Assembly: GCA_014193395.1 (NCBI GenBank)
Contig: BJHT01000003.1
Span: forward strand, 1 to 64,000
Length of the DNA: 64,000 nt
Origin: Verrucomicrobiota bacterium
Lineage (GTDB): Bacteria > Verrucomicrobiota > Verrucomicrobiia > Limisphaerales > BJHT01
Direction: 5' to 3'
The notes beneath the pieces are model-generated. The model did not search any database. It was not told the DNA's origin and worked only from the letters and a program-made list of their open reading frames with translations. A program made the translations under genes and the position numbers. Each line of letters opens with the position of its first letter. Positions within the stretch are counted from its first letter, which is position 1. Of the stretch, positions 20,317 to 27,405 are shown one piece after another.

Positions 20317-20661
20317 GAGCTCGAGGACGAGGTTCTCAAACTGCACGATGTCGGGAATAACAAGACAATTGCTGGTCTTAGAGCGCTGGCGATCCGCGGG
20401 CGTTGCAACCATCATCACGTGGACCTGATGGCCAGGATCGTGACGCGCTTGAAGAGCGTGCCTGAAGGCAAAGACACGATGTGCGACAACACTACGGTGC
20501 CGACGATGTTCTGCCCCAGATGGAGCAGCGCGTCCCGATCCAACACGTCCTTGGTTAGCGGAAGCCGACGCGATAAATATCATCACAACGGTAATTCCGA
20601 GAGGTTCATGGAAGCCGGCAACGCGCCGGGCTCAGCCATGGCGGAGTTGTTGCGGAAATAA
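20317..20661 (+). pseudogene. Chimeric relic: DUF1552 internal fragment followed by a SASA C-terminal fragment
   Basis: Translation ELEDEVLKLHDVGNNKTIAGLRALAIRGRCNHHHVDLMARIVTRLKSVPEGKDTMCDNT matches DUF1552 (MHDVGHGKVIGGIEAVEIRHRTELHHMKVMEKIVARLKSVPEGKGTMFDNT); tail HHNGNSERFMEAGNAPGSAMAELLRK matches SASA tail HYGGNAEVYMDFGEAMGRAMVELLKK. Confidence 0.8.
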
Positions 20662-20739
20662 TCAGACACGGACCAGGAAAAAAGTGACCATAGAGTGTTT
20701 GGCCTGCCTTCCAACGCCACCTCACCAAAATCAACACCC

Positions 20740-22245
20740 ATGAAAGCCACGCACCTCCTCACCCTCGTCGCCACCGCGCTGTTCTGCGTCACATTGCTTG
20801 CGCCGGAGGCTTCTGCAAAACGCGCCGCTCCGGCCGAGGTCACGCCGGTGGTTCTGGAAGGCGTCGAATATCGTGCGCCGCATTCCATCCCCTACCGGGA
20901 CAAAATGGGCGTCGTGGAAGCCTGGGACAAGGCCACGGGCAGGAGACTCTGGGACAAGAAAGTTTACACCGTGGAGGTCAATCCAGCCTTGGAGAAGGAC
21001 GTACAGGACATCTTCATTACCAAACTCGAGATCGATGCCGGAAAACTCACCGTGACGAACGAACGTAACCACCGCTACTCAATAGACCTGAAAACGCGGG
21101 AAGTAACCGCTCTCGGCCAGAGAGGCGCGGTCTCGCTGCGCACGGCCGATACCACCTTCCCCGTCAAACCCGTGACCGCCGAACAGTCCAAGGAATACAA
21201 GCTTGACCCCAAGTTCTATAAGAAAAGCACGCTGGTTCAGAATATTCTCATCGCCACTTCGGAGCGAGTTCCTGATGTCGTGCATCTCGAAGCGGCCTAT
21301 CTGTTGGATACCGTCATGGGGCATCTGCCCCCGCCGATCGCGCAACGCATCCGCGACAAGAAGGTGCTGTGCCTCATTGTGGGCCATGCCGAGCTGCAGT
21401 CTGACGTGCCCCAGTTCGCCACCGACAAGACCGGCAAGGAACTCGACTTATACAATTGGCGCGGCCGGGGCTCGCTCGAGGAATTCGATGGGCGGCCCAC
21501 CTTCCTGTTCGCCGAGGAGGATGTCATGGAATATCCCGGTGGCATGGATCAGGAAAGCGTACTCATCCATGAGTTCGCGCATGTCATCGATGGCGTCGGG
21601 TTTGACAAGAAGCTCAAAGAGCGGCGGAACGCGGCCTTCAAGCAGGCCAAGGACAAGGGACTCTACATGGACGGTTATGCGGCGCAGAAGTTCCGACGTG
21701 TCACCAGCGTTGAACCGGTCAGCCTGCTGGACGCGCTGGTAAAGGCATTCCCCGCGCAACCGGTTGATTTTCTCGCAAAATGCCTCGATGGCGGCGACAT
21801 TCTCGTCAACGGCAAGCCCGCTCGCCGAGACGTGAAAGTGACAAAGGAAGACAAGGTGCTCATCGTGTTTGGCGGTCCCAAGCGCACCTATTGGCTGGTC
21901 AATCCGGGAGAATATTGGGCGGAAGGCGTGCAGGCATGGTATGACACCTGTCGCGTCATGGATCACGATCACAACCATATTCACACCCGTGACCAATTGA
22001 AGGCCTACGATCCGGAATTGGCCAACCTCATCAAGGACGTGCTGGGGGATACCCCGTGGCGCTTCGTGTCACCCCGCGTCCGCGCGGGGACCGGGCATCT
22101 CGTCGGCTACGATCCGACGAAGGCTCCGAAGGTAGCCCCACCCGAGCACGTTGACCGCGCGGGCCAGGATTACTACGACGAGTATTGGAAGGATTATTGG
22201 AAGCGCCTGCATGACAAGTATCCAGTCAAGGCTGGAACAAAATAG
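20740..22245 (+). CDS. Secreted putative HEXXH metallopeptidase-like protein
   Basis: Signal-like MKATHLLTLVATALFCVTLLAPEASAK; SVLIHEFAHVID; downstream NPGEYWAEGVQAWYDTC as possible third ligand. Confidence 0.6.
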   Translation: MKATHLLTLVATALFCVTLLAPEASAKRAAPAEVTPVVLEGVEYRAPHSIPYRDKMGVVEAWDKATGRRLWDKKVYTVEVNPALEKDVQDIFITKLEIDAGKLTVTNERNHRYSIDLKTREVTALGQRGAVSLRTADTTFPVKPVTAEQSKEYKLDPKFYKKSTLVQNILIATSERVPDVVHLEAAYLLDTVMGHLPPPIAQRIRDKKVLCLIVGHAELQSDVPQFATDKTGKELDLYNWRGRGSLEEFDGRPTFLFAEEDVMEYPGGMDQESVLIHEFAHVIDGVGFDKKLKERRNAAFKQAKDKGLYMDGYAAQKFRRVTSVEPVSLLDALVKAFPAQPVDFLAKCLDGGDILVNGKPARRDVKVTKEDKVLIVFGGPKRTYWLVNPGEYWAEGVQAWYDTCRVMDHDHNHIHTRDQLKAYDPELANLIKDVLGDTPWRFVSPRVRAGTGHLVGYDPTKAPKVAPPEHVDRAGQDYYDEYWKDYWKRLHDKYPVKAGTK

Positions 22246-22253
22246 GGCAGCCC

Positions 22254-24116
22254 ATGAAAATCCTTCGCCTTCCCGCACTCGCGATCCTCGCCTGGACTCT
22301 CACAAGCGTGCCGGTATCAGCCGATCCGGCTGACTCAATCTCGGCTGCGGCAAAGACTATCGCGACCAACGAAACCGCCAAGGCCAATGCCTTTTTCGAG
22401 CGCGCCTTTGACGTGATGCTCTCCCGCAGTCCGCAATACATGGCCGAGCTGGGGATCAAGAAGGATACTGACAAATGGGATGACCTATCGGAACAGCACG
22501 CGCTCGAGGATCTGGTCCTCACCGTGCGACAACTGGACGAACTGAAGCGCACCATCAACTTCGAGGCACTCGATGCCCAGGCGCGCGTCAGCTACCGGAT
22601 GTTTGTCAACGACGCCGAGCGCACCATCGAGGGCTGGCGGTGGCGTCACCATAACTACTCCCTCCATCAAATGGGCGCCTTGCACTCGGAAGCGCCCGCG
22701 TTGCTCATCAACTTCCATCCGATCCAAAACATCGCCGACGCCCGCGCCTACATCGCACGGTTGCGCGGCATGGCCCCGCTGTTCGACCAATTGATCGAAG
22801 GCGTGAAGGTCCGGGAATCAAAAGGGATTGTTCCACCGCGCTTCGTGTTTCCATTGGTTAGGGACTCGATCAAGGAAGTCATCAGCGGACAGCCGTTCGA
22901 TTCCTCGCCCAAGAAATGTGCGCTCTGGGAAGACTTCGAGGGCAAGGTCGGCGCGCTCAAGGACGCAGACGCCGCTGCAAAGCAAGCCCTGCTCGCCGAT
23001 GCCCGCGCCGCCCTGACCGGCACCGTGAAGCCAGCCTACGAAAAACTGCTCAAGGTGATCGCAGACCAGGAAAAGATCGCCACCGACGATGACGGCGTGT
23101 GGAAGTTTCCCCAAGGCTCAGAATACTATGCTTTCGCGTTGCGCGGCGCGACCACCACACAACTCACGGCCGACGAAATTCACCGCCTCGGCCTGAGCGA
23201 AGTGGCGCGCATCCATCGCGAAATGGACGCCATCATGGTGAAGGTCGGCTTCAAGGGTGATCGGACGGCGTTCTTCAAGTTCATCAAGGAAGACCCGCAA
23301 TTCTACTATCCCACCACGCCGGCGGGAAAGGCCGCCTACATGAAACGCGCCACCCAGATCATCGACGCCATGCGCGCCCGGCTCGACGAGTTTTTCATCA
23401 CCAAGCCCAAGGCGCAGCTTATCATCAAAGAGGTGGAACCCTTCCGCGAGCAGGGCGCAGCCGGCGCCTCCTACGAGCAACCGTCAGCCGACGGTTCCCG
23501 GCCCGGCGCTTACTACGTGAACACCGTTGACATGCGCGGACTGCCGATCTTCGAAATGGAGACCCTCGCCCATCACGAGGCGCTTCCGGGTCATCACATG
23601 CAGATAGCCATTGCGCAGGAACTCAATGGTCTGCCGCGGTTCCGCATGTATGGAGGCAACACCGCCTATGGCGAAGGTTGGGCGCTTTACAGCGAGTATT
23701 TCCCCAAAGAATTCGGATTCTATCAGGATCCCTACATGGACTTCGGCCGACTCAATGACGAACTGCTGCGCGCGGTCCGCCTCGTTGTTGATACTGGCAT
23801 CCATGCGAAGAAATGGACGCGCGCGCAAGTGATGGATTACTTCCGCGCCAACACTCCGAATCCCGAGCGCGACATCTTCACCGAAACCAACCGATACATT
23901 GTGTCTCCCGCCCAGGCGACCGCCTACAAAATCGGCATGCTCAAAATTCTCGAACTGCGCGAGCTGGCGAGAAGGCAGCTCGGCGCAGCCTTCGACCTCC
24001 GACACTATCACGACCTGGTCCTCAAGAACGGGGCAGTACCGTTGAACATTCTGGAGGAAAACGTCCGCGCCTGGATCGAGAAGAAGAAAGAATCCAAAGG
24101 GCCTGGCCCTCGGTAA
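22254..24116 (+). CDS. DUF885 family protein (putative metallohydrolase)
   Basis: LAHHEALPGHHMQIAIAQELNGLPRFRMYGGNTAYGEGWALYSEYF, diagnostic of the DUF885 family. Confidence 0.85.
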   Translation: MKILRLPALAILAWTLTSVPVSADPADSISAAAKTIATNETAKANAFFERAFDVMLSRSPQYMAELGIKKDTDKWDDLSEQHALEDLVLTVRQLDELKRTINFEALDAQARVSYRMFVNDAERTIEGWRWRHHNYSLHQMGALHSEAPALLINFHPIQNIADARAYIARLRGMAPLFDQLIEGVKVRESKGIVPPRFVFPLVRDSIKEVISGQPFDSSPKKCALWEDFEGKVGALKDADAAAKQALLADARAALTGTVKPAYEKLLKVIADQEKIATDDDGVWKFPQGSEYYAFALRGATTTQLTADEIHRLGLSEVARIHREMDAIMVKVGFKGDRTAFFKFIKEDPQFYYPTTPAGKAAYMKRATQIIDAMRARLDEFFITKPKAQLIIKEVEPFREQGAAGASYEQPSADGSRPGAYYVNTVDMRGLPIFEMETLAHHEALPGHHMQIAIAQELNGLPRFRMYGGNTAYGEGWALYSEYFPKEFGFYQDPYMDFGRLNDELLRAVRLVVDTGIHAKKWTRAQVMDYFRANTPNPERDIFTETNRYIVSPAQATAYKIGMLKILELRELARRQLGAAFDLRHYHDLVLKNGAVPLNILEENVRAWIEKKKESKGPGPR

Positions 24117-24137
24117 AAAGCTTCGAGAACACGAATC

Positions 24138-25274
24138 ATGAAACAGAGCCACGTAACCCGCAGAAGTTTTGCGCTATCTTCCTTCGCGCTCACCGCCCTC
24201 GCCTTGTCCCCTATTGCAACCATCTCGGCGGCGGAACAGCCCATCCCGAAGCCGGACGGCAAACCGGCGGACATGAGCAAACCCGTCCAAGTCTTCATTC
24301 TGCTGGGCCAATCCAACATGGTCGGCCTCGGGAGGATTGGCGCTGGCGACAAAGGCAAACCTGAGGGGTCCCTGGAGCATGCCGTAAAGACCAAGAGGCA
24401 ATATCTCTATCTCGTGGATGATGCCGGCAACTGGTCGGTGCGCAAAGATGTCCGCTTTGTGCGGATGATGCAGGGGAATGGGTTGATGAATAACGAATGG
24501 CTGGGCGTCGCGCAACCGGAGCAATTAGTCAGGTCAACCACCATTGGGCCGGAGTTCGGGATCGGACATGTCGTCGGCAATGCGGTCGATGCGCCCGTGA
24601 TGATTCTCAAGAGCTGCATCGGCAACCGCGCTCTTGGCTGGCATCTGTTGCCTCCGGGAAGTGCCCGGTTTGAAGACGGGGACAAAGTGTATGCCGGTTA
24701 TAGAGAGGCCCCGGCTTCATGGGCCAAAGGGACTGAACCCACGCCGCCTGTCATCAAAGAGGGGATTGTAACCCTGAAGGGTGATCAACCGGCAGGCTGG
24801 TATGCTGGCAAAGAGTATGACGATGACACGGCGGATGCCAAGAAGGTGCTGGCGGATCTCGACAAGCACTACCCCGGGGCGAAGAGCTACGAGGTTGCCG
24901 GCTTCTTTTACTGGCAGGGTGAAAAGGACGCCGGCAATCCAGTCTGGGCGGCTCACTACGAGAAGAATCTGGTCCAACTCATCAAGGCATTGCGGAAGGA
25001 CTTCAATGCCCCCAACGCGAAGTTCGTGCTCGGCACGATGGGTGAATCCGTAAAAGGCAGCGGCGGCAACGGCGGCAAGATCCTCGAAGCCCAGCTCGCC
25101 GTGGACGGCACTACGGGAAAATATCCCGAGTTCAGAGGCAACGTCGCCACGATCTACACGCATCCCATGGCCCGTGGCGGTAGCGGCAACGGCCACTACG
25201 GCGGCAACGCCGAAGTCTATATGGACTTCGGCGAAGCGATGGGGCGGGCCATGGTGGAGTTGCTGAAGAAATGA
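24138..25274 (+). CDS. SASA-type sialate O-acetylesterase-like protein
   Basis: FILLGQSNMVGLG; SGNGHYGGNAEVYMDFGEAMGRAMVELLKK; paralogue of 10083-11210. Confidence 0.85.
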   Translation: MKQSHVTRRSFALSSFALTALALSPIATISAAEQPIPKPDGKPADMSKPVQVFILLGQSNMVGLGRIGAGDKGKPEGSLEHAVKTKRQYLYLVDDAGNWSVRKDVRFVRMMQGNGLMNNEWLGVAQPEQLVRSTTIGPEFGIGHVVGNAVDAPVMILKSCIGNRALGWHLLPPGSARFEDGDKVYAGYREAPASWAKGTEPTPPVIKEGIVTLKGDQPAGWYAGKEYDDDTADAKKVLADLDKHYPGAKSYEVAGFFYWQGEKDAGNPVWAAHYEKNLVQLIKALRKDFNAPNAKFVLGTMGESVKGSGGNGGKILEAQLAVDGTTGKYPEFRGNVATIYTHPMARGGSGNGHYGGNAEVYMDFGEAMGRAMVELLKK

Positions 25275-25327
25275 AATCCTTGGCAGGCTTTATAACAGTG
25301 AATGTTCTTACCTCTTACTCTTGCTCT

Positions 25328-25380
25328 CGCTCGGCTTCAGACGAGCGGGAACCGGATTTTTCACTAGCAGCAGATCCGGT
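25328..25380. other. Two adjacent hairpin-forming inverted repeats
   Basis: CGCTCG-(8)-CGAGCG (25328-25347) and ACCGGAT-(16)-ATCCGGT (25351-25380), downstream of the SASA stop at 25274. Confidence 0.4.
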
Positions 25381-25433
25381 AACCCTTCTCTAATCGTCAT
25401 TCTTAAATCCATCCCAACCACACCGAAGCATCC

Positions 25434-26081
25434 ATGAAAACAACCAACGACTCCGGATCATCCTTCACCATCCGTCTGGCCTCCGTGCTGATGTTGTGCC
25501 TCACGTCTCTCCTGTCCGTCGCCACCGCAGCCGTTGAGGCGGGATCAGTGCCCAAGGAATGGCCGGCCAACCCGGCGAAACACAAGGTTGTCATACGCCG
25601 CGCGGCCGCAGATGCGAAGGAGACCGCGATGATTGCTGCCGCCGAGGCGGCCCAGCCGTCGAAAGAGGCGCTGAGCAAAGCCGCCGGAGCCGCCGCCGTG
25701 CCGGCGGGCAACAAGGTCTGGTGGTATGAGGAGAAGCTTGGCATTCGCATCCCCTGCGCGATTACCTCGGACGCCGTTGCATATTATTCCGATCTGGTGG
25801 GCAGTTACGGCAAGCAGGCGCTCAAACGTTACCTTGAGCCGTCCAGCAGCATCGACTACCTCGCGGGCGTCAAGTTTCACAACGCGTTCAAGCTTGATGG
25901 CAAAGACTTCAAGGACGTCCACGTGGTCACCCTCAAGCTTACCTTCTCCGAGAATTTCGCCGCCAGCACGACTGAAGGAATGCACTTTCAGAAGGAGCGG
26001 CTCGTGGTCCTCGATGCCGCTGGCAAGGTGCTCCACATCTCCGGCGACGGACCGACCGAGGTGCCGATCCTGGCAATCTGA
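25434..26081 (+). CDS. Secreted protein of unknown function
   Basis: 215 aa with signal-like N-terminus (LASVLMLCLTSLLSVATAAVEA); no recognised family. Confidence 0.55.
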   Translation: MKTTNDSGSSFTIRLASVLMLCLTSLLSVATAAVEAGSVPKEWPANPAKHKVVIRRAAADAKETAMIAAAEAAQPSKEALSKAAGAAAVPAGNKVWWYEEKLGIRIPCAITSDAVAYYSDLVGSYGKQALKRYLEPSSSIDYLAGVKFHNAFKLDGKDFKDVHVVTLKLTFSENFAASTTEGMHFQKERLVVLDAAGKVLHISGDGPTEVPILAI

Positions 26082-26224
26082 CGGACTTCCATCACCATAG
26101 CTCATCTGCGGAAATCTCCGTGAACACTGGCAAAGCTGCGATCGGCCAGGACGGAGTTCCCCGACAGGGGCAGGAGCAAATGAACTCCAGCACATCACTA
26201 GGCATAAAAGCGGGGACGGGATTG

Positions 26225-26256
26225 AACCACAGAGGCACGATGGACACAGAGATTCA
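26225..26256. repeat. Possible copy of a dispersed AACCACAGAGGCAC...GGACACAGAGA-type repeat
   Basis: aaccacagaggcacgatggacacagagattca resembles a repeat I remember from environmental bacterial genomes; only one copy seen here. Confidence 0.3.
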
Positions 26257-26354
26257 GAAGGTTGAGTGGATCACTGGATCGATTCCGCCCGCTTCCCAGC
26301 ACTCAAGATGGCTAGCAAGACTATCGGTGACAGCGACCGTCTGTTCAATAAATC

Positions 26355-26397
26355 CGGCGACTTCAGCGACAAAAATCCACCGGGTTGGAAGTCGCCG
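26355..26397. other. Inverted repeat CGGCGACTTC-(23)-GAAGTCGCCG
   Basis: Perfect 10-bp arms in the intergenic region upstream of ATG 26431. Confidence 0.5.
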
Positions 26398-26430
26398 CCC
26401 GATCATTTGTTTCATAGATCGTAAATCCCC

Positions 26431-27405
26431 ATGATCGCCGCCTCGTCACAACGCATCGGAGTCGTCACCAGCCGCCCCGAAAAGCTGGCCGACTATTTTC
26501 CGACCGCGGCCGAGCCGGATTTCATCCCGACCGAGCCGCCGTTCACGCCAGACGACCAATTGCTGGTCGATGAGCTCCGGCGACGCGGACACCGGGTCTC
26601 CGCCATTGTCTGGGGAGCGGATACCTCACAACTGACGGATCGATTCGATCGGATCATTGTCCGGTCGCCTTGGGATTACATGGACAGCGACGAGTTGCGC
26701 CGGGGGTTTCTGCGCTGGCTGGAAAACTTGTCAGCAACGGGATTGTGTGTTGAGAACGAACTGCCAGTGATGCTCTGGCTCATGGACAAACGCTACTTGC
26801 TCGATTTCGCGGCCGTCGGCGTACCGATCGTCCCCACTCAGTTGATTCCGGCTGGCGGCTCGTTCGCTCTCGAAGCCTTCGTCGAGCGACATGGTGCCGC
26901 TGTCATCAAGCCTGCCGTCTCCGCGGCCGGTGCGGGGTTGGAATTCCTGCCGGATTGCCAGACAGCGCGGTCCTTTCAGCATGAGTTCACCGGGCGCTGC
27001 CAGCGCGGTGCTCAATTGGTGCAGCCGTTTCTCCCCGAGATTCAGACGAATGGCGAATGGTCGCTTGTATATTTCGGCGGAGACTACAGTCACGGCGTTC
27101 ACAAGCTCCCGGGCCGCGGCCAGATTATGGTGCATGCCGAGCGCGGAGGTTCGCTCCGCTTTGCCGATCCACCCGCGGTCGTGCGCCAGATGGGAAATCG
27201 GGCGGCTGCTGCCGTTCCACAGGCATTCGCGAAACGAGGAGACCGGTCTTGCCGGATGCCGCTCTATCTGCGCATCGACATTATCGAGACCGCCGGTGGC
27301 GGACTCCTTTCCGAGTGCGAAGGAGTGGAGCCTGAACTATTCTTTCGCGCCCGATTAGGGAGTGCTACCCGATTCGCGGAGTTAGTCGAACACAGTTACC
27401 TATGA
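26431..27405 (+). CDS. ATP-grasp-like protein (RimK/DcsG-like)
   Basis: FDRIIVRSPWDYMDSDELRRGFLRWLENL...NELPVMLWLMDKRYLLDFAAVGVPIVPTQ...AAVIKPAVSAAGAG resembles ATP-grasp enzymes of the DcsG/glutathione-synthase-like type. Confidence 0.6.
   Translation: MIAASSQRIGVVTSRPEKLADYFPTAAEPDFIPTEPPFTPDDQLLVDELRRRGHRVSAIVWGADTSQLTDRFDRIIVRSPWDYMDSDELRRGFLRWLENLSATGLCVENELPVMLWLMDKRYLLDFAAVGVPIVPTQLIPAGGSFALEAFVERHGAAVIKPAVSAAGAGLEFLPDCQTARSFQHEFTGRCQRGAQLVQPFLPEIQTNGEWSLVYFGGDYSHGVHKLPGRGQIMVHAERGGSLRFADPPAVVRQMGNRAAAAVPQAFAKRGDRSCRMPLYLRIDIIETAGGGLLSECEGVEPELFFRARLGSATRFAELVEHSYL

Noticed and set aside
25328-25380. Canonical rho-independent terminator after the SASA gene
   Set aside because: Hairpins are present, but the T-run is not directly after the first stem and lies within the second element's loop; recorded only as inverted repeats.
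26120-26434. 104-aa + strand ORF upstream of the ATP-grasp-like gene
   Set aside because: Overlaps the dispersed-repeat-like segment and hairpin; no coherent protein features.
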